Shown piece after piece: positions 1 through 6,105 of a DNA stretch of 11,086 nucleotides. Numbering within the stretch: the stretch's first letter is position 1; each line of letters starts with the position of its first letter. Under the pieces are notes generated by a model. The model saw only the letters and a list, made by a program, of their open reading frames with translations. It ran no database searches and was not told the origin of the DNA. The translations under genes and the position numbers were made by a program. This DNA is from Campylobacter sp. (GTDB lineage: Bacteria > Campylobacterota > Campylobacteria > Campylobacterales > Campylobacteraceae): positions 1-11,086 of the forward strand of contig JAGAZK010000104.1 in the NCBI GenBank assembly GCA_017940085.1. Direction: 5' to 3'.

Positions 1-153
1 GCATCTTTAAGCGATCAACAATTAGCCGCAAAACTAGCCGCTACATACGCTAAGAGCAAATTTGATCAAATTTATCAAGCACAAATTGGGGAGAATAAAT
101 TTGAAATAAGCCCAATAAATAAAGAAGAAGCAAAACAATATTTTGTAGGTTAA
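1..153 (+). CDS. 3' end of an unrecognised protein gene (partial)
   Basis: An open frame enters from the left edge and runs 50 codons to a TAA at 151-153. The visible tail is hydrophilic and probably helical (SLSDQQLAAKLAATYAKSKF near its start, ending EEAKQYFVG), with no cysteine and no membrane segment. I see no motif that names a family. Codon use (AAA, TTT, GAA, ATA and AAT preferred) matches the genes downstream, and the following hairpin plus the next gene's ribosome site suggest a real gene end. The stop codon is itself the first three bases of a long inverted repeat. The start and most of the protein lie outside the window, so no function is assigned. Confidence 0.6.
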   Translation, partial: ASLSDQQLAAKLAATYAKSKFDQIYQAQIGENKFEISPINKEEAKQYFVG

Positions 154-199
154 ATTTAATCAAATTTGATAAATTTACGCTCAAATTTGATTAAATTTA
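151..199. repeat. perfect 19-bp inverted repeat, likely terminator hairpin
   Basis: The arms at 151-169 and 181-199 are perfect reverse complements around an 11-base loop (170-180). The arms are almost entirely A and T, with the core word TCAAATTTGATTAAATTT on the right side. The left arm starts at the TAA stop of the upstream gene and the right arm ends about seven bases before the ribosome site of the DsbC/DsbG-like gene. It could stop transcription of the upstream gene, or fold in the 5' leader of the next one. It lacks the GC-rich stem of a textbook terminator. Confidence 0.6.
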
Positions 200-216
200 C
201 CCAAAAAGGATTTTTT

Positions 217-954
217 ATGAAAAAAATAGCTTTGTTTTCAGTTTTGGCTTCGTCTTTGGCGTTTGGTTTGAGCGATAATGATGTGCTTTCATTGTATCAA
301 GACATAATCAAACAAGGTGCTAGTGTGAAAGTCTTGGAAAAATCAACCTTGCCTGGCTCTAAAATAGAGCAAAGAATCATAGAAATAAAAATGGGCGATG
401 CTAGTAAAAAAGACATCGTATTTAGCGATGATAAATTTGTTTTTGCTGATGTGATTGACCCAAAAACTATGACTTCTTATTACAATCAATTTGAAGAAAA
501 ACAAACCAAAGAAATGCAAAAACAAGGTCGCAAAAATCTAGCAAATTTGCTCAAAACTTACGATAAAAGCAAGATTGTAAATTTAGGAAATGATAAAGCC
601 AAAAAAAGCGTTTTTGTATTTACAGATCCGCTTTGCCCGTATTGCAGAATGGCTCTAAATCAAATAGAAGAGCAACTCAAAAACTCAAATTTAAAGCTTA
701 TTTTTACTCCTATTCCATCTCACGGAGAAGAAGCTGTAGCTAAGAGTTTAGCGATTTTAAAAGATATAAAAACTGCCAAAAATGACAAAGACAAAATTGA
801 GATTTTAAGAAAATATTATGATGAAAAAGCTCCAATGCCAAAAAATATCACAAAATCTCAAATTGAAAATGAAACAAAAATAATTGCTAAATTTTTCCAA
901 ACAGGTGCAATAAACGGCGTTCCTGCATATATCGAAGAAAACGATCTAAAATAA
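217..954 (+). CDS. periplasmic thiol:disulfide interchange protein, DsbC/DsbG-like
   Basis: This encodes a 245-aa secreted thioredoxin-fold protein that likely isomerises or reduces disulfides in periplasmic proteins. Residues 1-18 form a signal peptide (MKKIALFSVLASSLAFG). Residues 20-90 are a lysine-rich N-terminal part where DsbC and DsbG carry their dimerisation domain. From about 128 the thioredoxin fold starts (KKSVFVFTDPLCPYCRM) with the CPYC redox pair at Cys140 and Cys143, the only cysteines in the protein. The cis-proline loop is GVPAY (Pro236). I chose ATG 217 because an AAAGGA ribosome site lies just ahead and the signal peptide begins there; an earlier in-frame ATG at 166 falls inside the inverted repeat. 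A CPYC motif and N-terminal domain fit DsbC/DsbG better than DsbA (usually CPHC). No DsbD- or CcdA-like partner is encoded nearby. Its gene stands alone, ending in a hairpin. Confidence 0.82.
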   Translation: MKKIALFSVLASSLAFGLSDNDVLSLYQDIIKQGASVKVLEKSTLPGSKIEQRIIEIKMGDASKKDIVFSDDKFVFADVIDPKTMTSYYNQFEEKQTKEMQKQGRKNLANLLKTYDKSKIVNLGNDKAKKSVFVFTDPLCPYCRMALNQIEEQLKNSNLKLIFTPIPSHGEEAVAKSLAILKDIKTAKNDKDKIEILRKYYDEKAPMPKNITKSQIENETKIIAKFFQTGAINGVPAYIEENDLK

Positions 955-964
955 ATTTGAGCTT

Positions 965-999
965 ATTTAGTGCGAGATTTAAACAAATTCGCACTAAAT
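965..999 (+). terminator. hairpin terminator after the DsbC/DsbG-like gene
   Basis: Perfect 11-bp arms, ATTTAGTGCGA at 965-975 and its complement at 989-999, enclose a 13-base loop. The hairpin begins 10 bases after the TAA stop. The stem holds five G-C pairs at its loop end and closes on A/T pairs, but no long T run follows. The stem word ATTTAGTGC also occurs in the hairpin at 7634-7667. Confidence 0.6.
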
Positions 1000-1058
1000 T
1001 TGCTATAAATTTAATGCTAAATTTTTGTTCAAATTTAAATAAATTTACTTTTTGTGGT

Positions 1059-1064
1059 TATAAA
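1059..1064 (+). promoter_or_regulatory. possible -10 box of an orphan promoter
   Basis: TATAAA lies in a GGTTATAAAT context with a T-rich stretch upstream (TTTACTTTTTG), which resembles Campylobacter sigma-70 promoters. No coding region follows before the tRNA cluster; the transcript would run through hairpins at 1089-1121 and 1133-1186. In such AT-rich sequence a chance match is quite likely. Confidence 0.25.
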
Positions 1065-1088
1065 TACGGGTTTTTGGCAATATAAAAA

Positions 1089-1121
1089 GCTAAATTTGTT
1101 AAATTTGTTTTAAAATTTAGC
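1089..1121. repeat. 9-bp inverted repeat in intergenic gap
   Basis: GCTAAATTT at 1089-1097 pairs with AAATTTAGC at 1113-1121 across a 15-base loop. It sits in the gap between the DsbC/DsbG-like gene and the tRNA cluster, just before a longer hairpin. Its role is unknown. Confidence 0.4.
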
Positions 1122-1132
1122 GTAGAATTTGA

Positions 1133-1186
1133 TTAAATTTGAACTAAATTTAATGCCAAATTTGATTAAATTTAGTTCAAATTTAA
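1133..1186. repeat. perfect 22-bp inverted repeat upstream of the tRNA cluster
   Basis: The arms at 1133-1154 and 1165-1186 match perfectly around a 10-base loop (1155-1164). This is the longest perfect inverted repeat in the window. Its centre carries GAACTAAATTTAAT and the complement, and the loop plus right arm contain the AAATTTGATTAAATTT word also seen at 181-198. It lies about 40 bases ahead of the likely tRNA promoter. It may insulate the tRNA transcript from upstream reading, end an upstream transcript, or be one copy of a dispersed AT-rich repeat. Confidence 0.65.
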
Positions 1187-1225
1187 AAATACCAATTTCA
1201 AATAAAATTTTAAGCTAATTTTGGC

Positions 1226-1231
1226 TATTAT
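1226..1231 (+). promoter_or_regulatory. -10 box of the tRNA cluster promoter
   Basis: TATTAT lies 15 bases ahead of the tRNA-Gly 5' end, which would place transcription start at about 1238, the usual short leader for a tRNA transcript. A recognisable -35 box is not evident, as is common in Campylobacter. Gaps between the downstream tRNAs are short and show no obvious internal promoter, so this one probably drives the whole cluster including the lipoprotein gene. Confidence 0.5.
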
Positions 1232-1245
1232 TTCGTTTCTGTTGT

Positions 1246-1320
1246 GCGGGAATAGCTCAGTGGTAGAGCGCGACCTTGCCATGGTCGATGTCGCGAGTTC
1301 GACTCTCGTTTCCCGCTCCA
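1246..1320 (+). tRNA. tRNA-Gly(GCC)
   Basis: This is a 75-base cloverleaf with encoded CCA. The acceptor stem is GCGGGAA paired with TTCCCGC, the D-arm has AGCTCAGTGGTAGAGC, the anticodon stem is CGACC/GGTCG around loop TTGCCAT (anticodon GCC, reading GGC and GGU), and the T-arm loop is GTTCGACTC. It is the first gene of a four-tRNA cluster. Confidence 0.97.
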
Positions 1321-1345
1321 TAGTTTTTAAATTTGCTTAAATGTT

Positions 1346-1436
1346 GCCCGGATGGCGGAATTGGTAGACGCAAGGGACTTAAAATCCCTCGGAAATTTTT
1401 TCTTCCGTGCCGGTTCAAGTCCGGCTCCGGGCACCA
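1346..1436 (+). tRNA. tRNA-Leu(UAA)
   Basis: This is a 91-base class II tRNA with encoded CCA. The acceptor stem GCCCGGA pairs with TCCGGGC, followed by discriminator A. The anticodon loop CTTAAAA gives anticodon TAA (UAA), reading UUA and UUG, the commonest leucine codons in an AT-rich genome. The long variable arm (CTCGGAAATTTTTTCTTCCG) is typical of leucine tRNAs. It starts 25 bases after tRNA-Gly. Confidence 0.97.
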
Positions 1437-1456
1437 TAAATTGGGTTGAGTTGCAA

Positions 1457-1530
1457 GGCGGCATGGCCAAGTGGTAAGGCAGAAGCCTGCAAAGCTTTTA
1501 CCCCCAGTTCGAATCTGGGTGTCGCCTCCA
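1457..1530 (+). tRNA. tRNA-Cys(GCA)
   Basis: This is a 74-base tRNA with encoded CCA. The acceptor GGCGGCA pairs with TGTCGCC (one G-T pair), the discriminator is T, and the anticodon loop CTGCAAA gives GCA (codons UGC and UGU). It begins 20 bases after tRNA-Leu and ends only six bases before the ribosome site of the lipoprotein gene, so the two probably share a transcript that must be cut to free the tRNA. Confidence 0.96.
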
Positions 1531-1546
1531 AATCTTAGGAGATAAT

Positions 1547-1765
1547 ATGAAAAAATTGTTAATGTTATCTTTAGGTTTTATGTTTTTGGCTTGTTCAAAC
1601 ACCGTAGATGGTGTCAAAGAAGACTCCAAAAAAGCTGCACAGTGGTCAAAAGAAAAAGTCCAAGATGGAGCTGATTGGAGCAAGGACAAGGTAGAACAAG
1701 GCACCAAATGGAGCAAAGACAAAATTAACCAAGGTGCTACTTGGGTCAAGGAAAAAACAGAATAA
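1547..1765 (+). CDS. small lipoprotein with 11-residue Trp repeats, entericidin-like N-terminus
   Basis: This encodes a 72-aa lipoprotein. Residues 1-15 are a lipoprotein signal ending FLAC, with Cys16 the lipidation site and Ser17 next, which would favour the outer membrane by the E. coli sorting rule. The mature part begins CSNTVDGVKEDSKK, recalling the entericidin pattern (CNT..G..D). It then repeats an 11-residue unit of the form WSKxKVxxGAx, with tryptophans at exactly 33, 44, 55 and 66, a periodicity that suits an amphipathic helix. The protein is highly charged. An AGGAG site (1537-1541) precedes ATG 1547 at good spacing. The gene sits between tRNA-Cys (16 bases before) and tRNA-Ser (5 bases after), so it must be expressed from the tRNA transcript unless a hidden promoter exists. 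Function is unknown; a stress or envelope lipoprotein is a guess. Confidence 0.8.
   Translation: MKKLLMLSLGFMFLACSNTVDGVKEDSKKAAQWSKEKVQDGADWSKDKVEQGTKWSKDKINQGATWVKEKTE
1643..1762 (+). repeat. 33-bp in-frame tandem repeat within the lipoprotein gene
   Basis: Three full units (1643-1675, 1676-1708, 1709-1741) and a partial fourth (1742-1762) each start with TGG and encode the 11-residue WSKxKVxxGAx motif. The units have diverged in DNA more than in protein (for example TCAAAA against AGCAAA for Ser-Lys), so the repeat looks old and kept by selection on the protein rather than a recent slippage product. Confidence 0.75.
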
Positions 1766-1770
1766 TTCTT

Positions 1771-1858
1771 CGGGAGATGGCTGAGCGGTCGAAAGCGGCG
1801 GTCTTGAAAACCGTTGATGTGAAAGCATCCTGGGGTTCGAATCCCTATCTCCCGGCCA
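1771..1858 (+). tRNA. tRNA-Ser(UGA)
   Basis: This is an 88-base class II tRNA with encoded CCA. The acceptor CGGGAGA pairs with TCTCCCG, the discriminator is G, and TG at positions 8-9 leads into the D-arm GCTGAGCGGTCGAAAGC. The anticodon loop CTTGAAA gives TGA (UGA; codons UCA and others). A long variable arm (GATGTGAAAGCATC) marks it as a serine tRNA. Its 5' end is only five bases after the lipoprotein stop codon. No convincing terminator follows before the topA promoter; only an 8-bp all-A/T inverted pair (1874-1881 with 1900-1907) is visible. Confidence 0.96.
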
Positions 1859-1951
1859 CTTCAATCTTTTAGCAAATTTAATCAGATGTGTTTTGTTGTT
1901 TAAATTTAATATTTTTTTGGTGTTATTTATATAGCTTTTATAAATTTTAGA

Positions 1952-1957
1952 TAGAAT
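1952..1957 (+). promoter_or_regulatory. -10 box upstream of topA
   Basis: TAGAAT lies within TTTAGATAGAATACG, and transcription would start about 20 bases before the topA ATG. The same 12-base string TTTAGATAGAAT stands upstream of gltA. T-rich blocks lie upstream, and there is no clear -35 box. Confidence 0.5.
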
Positions 1958-1983
1958 ACGCAAAATTTTTTTCGGAATTTAAA

Positions 1984-4080
1984 ATGAGTAAATTGATAAT
2001 AGTAGAATCTCCAGCAAAAGCTAAAACAATCAAAAATTTCTTAGGTAAAAGCTATAGCGTAATCGCAAGCAAGGGTCATATTAGGGATTTGCCAAAAAGC
2101 AGTTTTGGTATCAAGATACAAAATGGCGAATTTATTCCTGAGTATAAAACAAGCTTGGACCACTCTTCTATACTAAAAGAAATCAAAGAATTAGCCAAAA
2201 AAGCTGACACAATCTATCTTGCGACTGATGAAGATAGAGAAGGGGAAGCTATTGCTTTTCATATAGCAGCAGCAATTGGCAAAAAGCCAGAAAATCTGCC
2301 TAGAATTGTATTTCACGAGATAACCAAAACCGCCATAGAAAATGCTATCAAAAACCCAAGAAAACTCGATATGAACAGCGTAAATGCACAACAAGCTAGG
2401 CGTTTATTAGACCGCATTGTAGGATACAAGCTAAGCCCACTTTTAAGCCAAAAAATTCAAAGCGGTTTAAGTGCTGGCAGAGTCCAATCAGCCGCTCTTA
2501 AAATAATTGTAGATAAAGAGCGAGAAATTCAAGCTTTTAAGCCGATTAAATATTTTAGTATTGATGTCAAATTTAAAACAAATTTAGAAGCAGAATTGAT
2601 TAAATTTGAAACTCAAAAAATCGAAAAACTCACAATCCAAAATGAAGATAGAGCCAAATTTATCATAAATTGCTTAGAAAATGAAAAATTTAGTATAAAA
2701 GATATTGAAAGCAAACAGCGAAAAACAAATCCACAGCCACCATTTATGACCTCAAGTCTCCAGCAATCTGCTTCAAATAAGCTTGGTTTTAGCCCAAAAC
2801 GAACTATGGCTTTGGCTCAGACTTTGTATGAAGGAGTCCAAACTGATAGCGGATTTATGGGTGCTATCACTTATATGAGAACAGATAGTTTAAATTTAGC
2901 CAAAGAAGCAGTTGATGCAGCAAGAAAATTTATTAAATCAAATTTAGGCGATAAATACTTGCCAAATACACCAAATATTTATACTAGCAAATCAAAAGGT
3001 GCTCAAGAAGCTCATGAGGCAATTCGTCCTACAAATGTCAATTTTACTCCACAAATTGCTGAAAAATATCTTGAAAAAGACCTGCTTAAGCTTTATACGC
3101 TTATTTATAATAGATTTTTAGCATCTCAAATGAGTCCAAGTATTTCTCAAAACGAAACTGTGATTGTATCTTCAAAAAGCAGTGAGTTTAAAATTAGTGG
3201 TCGCAAACTTATATTTGACGGATTTAGCAAAGTTTATGGCGAAAATGAAAAAGACAAAATTTTGCCAGATCTCAAAATCGGCGATGAATTAAATTTGCAA
3301 GAATTAAAATATAATGGTCATCTCACAGAGCCACCAAGCAGGTATTCTGAAGCAGGTTTGGTCAAAAAACTAGAAAGTCTTGGCATAGGCAGACCATCAA
3401 CTTATGCTCCTACTATTACACTTTTGACAAGTAGAGATTATGTAAGAAGCGAGAAAAAACAATTAATTCCAAATGAAATTGCATTTAGCATAACAGCAAT
3501 GCTAGAAAATCATTTCTCAGATATAGTTGATAGTGAATTTACTTCAAAGATGGAAGAAAAACTTGATGATATTGCCGAAAATAAAGCCAATTGGCAAGAA
3601 GTTTTAAATAAATTTTATGAGCCTTTTATGCAAAAAATATCAAGTGGCAAAACAGATATTAAAAGCCAAAAAATCGCTACTCCTATTGGAGAAAAATGTC
3701 CTGATTGTGGGCTAGAGCTAGTCAAAAGAAAAGGCAAATTTGGTGAGTTTATAGCGTGTAGCGGGTATCCAAAGTGTAAATATTCAAGAAATCTACAAAC
3801 AAATCAAGACTCACAAAACGAAACTCCAGCCAAAAAACAAGCTAAAGAAATTGGTGTAAATTGTCCAAAATGCGGTGGCGAAATAGTAGAAAGATTTAGC
3901 AAAAGGGGTAAATTTTATGGTTGTAAAAATTATCCTAAGTGTAATTTTACTAGTGCTTATGAGCCAAGTGGGGAAAATTGCCCTGAGTGCAAAGAAATGA
4001 TGATAATCAAAAGGCTCAAAAAAGGCAATTTTTTAGAATGCCAAAAATGTAAATTTAAAAAAGAAGTTCAAGATGTCTAA
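1984..4080 (+). CDS. topA: DNA topoisomerase I
   Basis: This is a 698-aa type IA topoisomerase, which relaxes negative supercoils by cutting and rejoining one DNA strand. The N-terminal TOPRIM domain begins KLIIVESPAKAKTIKNFLG (Glu8) and holds the metal-binding DEDRE at 82-86. Other family motifs are SAGRVQS at 163-169, the catalytic tyrosine in ITYMRTDS (Tyr297), QEAHEAIRPT at 341-350 and GIGRPSTYAPTI at 467-478. The C-terminus carries three four-cysteine zinc fingers (Cys572/575/592/598, Cys627/630/647/653 and Cys666/669/686/689). Length is normal for epsilonproteobacteria, shorter than the 865-aa E. coli enzyme. The start ATG 1984 has GGAATTT a few bases upstream and the protein begins exactly at the family N-terminus. 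The last eight bases overlap bioB, so the two are translated from one message. Confidence 0.98.
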   Translation: MSKLIIVESPAKAKTIKNFLGKSYSVIASKGHIRDLPKSSFGIKIQNGEFIPEYKTSLDHSSILKEIKELAKKADTIYLATDEDREGEAIAFHIAAAIGKKPENLPRIVFHEITKTAIENAIKNPRKLDMNSVNAQQARRLLDRIVGYKLSPLLSQKIQSGLSAGRVQSAALKIIVDKEREIQAFKPIKYFSIDVKFKTNLEAELIKFETQKIEKLTIQNEDRAKFIINCLENEKFSIKDIESKQRKTNPQPPFMTSSLQQSASNKLGFSPKRTMALAQTLYEGVQTDSGFMGAITYMRTDSLNLAKEAVDAARKFIKSNLGDKYLPNTPNIYTSKSKGAQEAHEAIRPTNVNFTPQIAEKYLEKDLLKLYTLIYNRFLASQMSPSISQNETVIVSSKSSEFKISGRKLIFDGFSKVYGENEKDKILPDLKIGDELNLQELKYNGHLTEPPSRYSEAGLVKKLESLGIGRPSTYAPTITLLTSRDYVRSEKKQLIPNEIAFSITAMLENHFSDIVDSEFTSKMEEKLDDIAENKANWQEVLNKFYEPFMQKISSGKTDIKSQKIATPIGEKCPDCGLELVKRKGKFGEFIACSGYPKCKYSRNLQTNQDSQNETPAKKQAKEIGVNCPKCGGEIVERFSKRGKFYGCKNYPKCNFTSAYEPSGENCPECKEMMIIKRLKKGNFLECQKCKFKKEVQDV

Positions 4081-4918
4081 AAAAGTAATGCTTTGTGCGA
4101 TTTGTAATGTAAGTAGCGGGAATTGCGGTGAAGACTGTGCTTATTGCACTCAATCAGTTCATCACGAAACAAATATTAATAAATTTAAACAAAAAGAAAT
4201 CTCTCAAGTCCTAAATGAAGCTAAAATGGCTGCTAAAAATCATGCTTTGGGCTTTTGTCTAGTAACAAGTGGTGCAAATTTAGATGATAAAAAGCTTGAA
4301 TATATTTGCGAGTGTGCTAAGGCTGTTAAAAAACAAGAGCCAAATTTAATGCTTATAGCCTGTAATGGCATGGCCAGTTTAGAGAGCTTAAAAGAGCTTA
4401 AAAAAGCTGGTATTTTCAGCTACAATCACAATCTTGAAACTTCAAAAGAATTTTTTCCACAAATTTGTTCTACTCATTCGTGGGACGAGAGATTTCAGAC
4501 AAATTTAAATGCCAAAGAAGCAGGACTTATGCTTTGTTGTGGCGGTATTTATGGGATTGGAGAGAGTGAGGAAGATAGAGTTAGTTTTAGAAAATCTCTA
4601 GCTTTGCTTGAACCTTTTACGAGTCCGGTAAATTTTTTCATACCAAATCCAGCACTTAGCAAAATTACAGCTCCAAGATTGAATGCTGATGAAGCTTTAA
4701 AAATTTTGCGAGACAGTGCAAAAGATTTGCCAAATACCAGAATTATGGTCGCAGGTGGCAGAGAAGTGATTTTGGGCGATCGTCAATACGAAGTGCTTGA
4801 AAATGGAGCAAGTGCGATTATAGTTGGAGATTATCTTACTACTGCTGGAGAAATACCTAGTAAAGCCATAAACGAACTAAGAAAAAGAGGTTTTGAATTT
4901 GCCGAGCAGTGTCATTAA
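4073..4918 (+). CDS. bioB: biotin synthase (radical SAM)
   Basis: This 281-aa enzyme converts dethiobiotin to biotin by inserting sulfur in the last step of the pathway. The radical-SAM cluster motif is Cys18-x3-Cys22-x2-Cys25 (CGEDCAYC). The cysteines expected to bind the second, sacrificial [2Fe-2S] cluster are Cys62 (GFCLV), Cys97 (LIACNG) and Cys155 (MLCCGG), with an arginine in the VAGGRE segment near 230. YNHNLETS at 117-124 is a family signature. It lacks about 35 N-terminal residues and the C-terminal tail of the 346-aa E. coli protein, as is usual in Campylobacter. ATG 4073 overlaps the end of topA by eight bases, with a purine-rich AAAGAAG upstream. No other biotin gene is in the window. 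Its 3' end overlaps the antiporter gene. Confidence 0.96.
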   Translation: MSKKVMLCAICNVSSGNCGEDCAYCTQSVHHETNINKFKQKEISQVLNEAKMAAKNHALGFCLVTSGANLDDKKLEYICECAKAVKKQEPNLMLIACNGMASLESLKELKKAGIFSYNHNLETSKEFFPQICSTHSWDERFQTNLNAKEAGLMLCCGGIYGIGESEEDRVSFRKSLALLEPFTSPVNFFIPNPALSKITAPRLNADEALKILRDSAKDLPNTRIMVAGGREVILGDRQYEVLENGASAIIVGDYLTTAGEIPSKAINELRKRGFEFAEQCH

Positions 4919-6071
4919 TGACGGACTTTTAATATTACTTGTTTTAGCTTTTTGTATTTTTATTTCGCCGTATTTTTCAAAAATCACCAAAATCCCAACG
5001 GCTCCTATTGAAATAATGCTCGGAATTGGTTTTGGTTTTTTAGGATTTTTAAAACAAAACTCATTTTTTCATCTAATGGCACAAGTTGGGTTTTTTTATC
5101 TTATGTTTTTGGCTGGTTTGCAAATAGATTTAAAACGATTTTTGCGTATGACATTATTGAAACTCGCCATAATTTATTTAGTAATATTATATTTTATCGC
5201 TATTTTGTTTTCGTATTTTATTGATCAGCCACTTCTTGCTATTATTTTGATACCTTTAATGTCTGTGGGTATCTTATCTACGCTGTTTAAAGAATACGGC
5301 AATAATGAAATTTGGTTAAACGCAGCTATGCTTACAGGCTCTTTGGGTGAGATTTTGAGTATATTTATGCTAGCAATTGCTAGTGAATATGTGAAATTTG
5401 GTAACAGCTTGGGGCTGTATTTGCATATAAATTTGCTTATTTTGTTTATAGCATTTTGTATTTTAGCATTTAAGGGCTTAGGAGTGCTGTTTTGGTGGTA
5501 TCCAAATCTAAAAATCTTGCTTATGCCATATTTTGACAAAGACGAAAAAGATGTTAGATTATCGATGTCTTTATTTTTTGCAACAATAGCTTCAATGAGT
5601 TTGCTTGGCATTGAAATTGCGTTTGGAGCATTTGTGGCTGGGATATTTTTGGCTACATTTTTTGAACACAAACAAGATTTAAATTCCAAATTAGGAAGTT
5701 TTGGTTTTGGATTTTTGGTGCCAATTTTCTTTGTTTATGTTGGCTCTACTTTGGATTTAAGATCAGTTTTGAGCGAAAAAGTATTAGAATATGCGGCTTT
5801 ATTATTTTTTGCAATGACACTCATAAAAGTTCTTTCATCGATTGTGTTCATTAAGTCTTTAGGGTATTTGGGTAGTTTGCTTTTTGGGCTTTGTTTGTCT
5901 ATGCCACTGACTTTGTTAATCGCTGTGGCAACTATAGCCAAAAACGCCCAAATAATACCACAAAATTTATATTCTGCTTTTATTTTGACAAGTTTGTTTG
6001 AAGTAATTTTTTCAATGATTTGTATCAAAATCGTCTTTTATTTTAAAACAAAACTTAAATCAGCAATCTAA
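4899..6071 (+). CDS. cation/proton antiporter, CPA2 (KefB/Na+-H+ exchanger) family
   Basis: This is an inner-membrane protein of about 390 aa with some 11-13 hydrophobic helices, likely exchanging Na+ or K+ for protons. Family marks are APIEIMLGIGFG in the second helix, FLAGLQIDL after the third, GAFVAGIFLA, and PIFFVYVGSTLDL. There is no cytoplasmic TrkA-N domain, so it is the short form rather than full KefB/KefC. The start is uncertain because no ATG serves: TTG 4899 lies eight bases after an AGAGG site (4886-4890), while TTG 4893 is only two bases after it, so I prefer 4899. Either way it overlaps bioB by about 20 bases and is translationally coupled. Where many relatives carry an Asp pair in the fifth helix, this protein reads SLGEI. 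The transported ion cannot be told from sequence. Confidence 0.87.
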   Translation: MPSSVINDGLLILLVLAFCIFISPYFSKITKIPTAPIEIMLGIGFGFLGFLKQNSFFHLMAQVGFFYLMFLAGLQIDLKRFLRMTLLKLAIIYLVILYFIAILFSYFIDQPLLAIILIPLMSVGILSTLFKEYGNNEIWLNAAMLTGSLGEILSIFMLAIASEYVKFGNSLGLYLHINLLILFIAFCILAFKGLGVLFWWYPNLKILLMPYFDKDEKDVRLSMSLFFATIASMSLLGIEIAFGAFVAGIFLATFFEHKQDLNSKLGSFGFGFLVPIFFVYVGSTLDLRSVLSEKVLEYAALLFFAMTLIKVLSSIVFIKSLGYLGSLLFGLCLSMPLTLLIAVATIAKNAQIIPQNLYSAFILTSLFEVIFSMICIKIVFYFKTKLKSAI

Positions 6072-6105
6072 CAATATTAATTATAAAATTTAAAACAAAT
6101 TTAGA

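Noticed and set aside
166..216. Longer start at ATG 166 for the DsbC/DsbG-like protein
   Set aside because: It would place the start inside the inverted repeat and put 17 residues ahead of a complete signal peptide; ATG 217 has the ribosome site.
1643..1762. Lipoprotein repeat as a phase-variable or slippage tract
   Set aside because: The 33-bp units differ at many bases and are all in frame; there is no homopolymer or perfect short repeat able to shift the frame.
1498..1963. Two reverse-strand open frames (1498-1749 and 1646-1963) with ends such as RRHPDSNWG and GDRDSNPRML
   Set aside because: They are antisense to the lipoprotein and tRNA genes; the peptide ends are the translated reverse complement of tRNA T-arms, a well-known false gene pattern.
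5225..6028. Reverse-strand open frames opposite the antiporter gene (5225-5689, 5735-6028)
   Set aside because: The forward frame encodes a recognisable transporter; the opposite frames have no ribosome site and their composition is that of a shadow.
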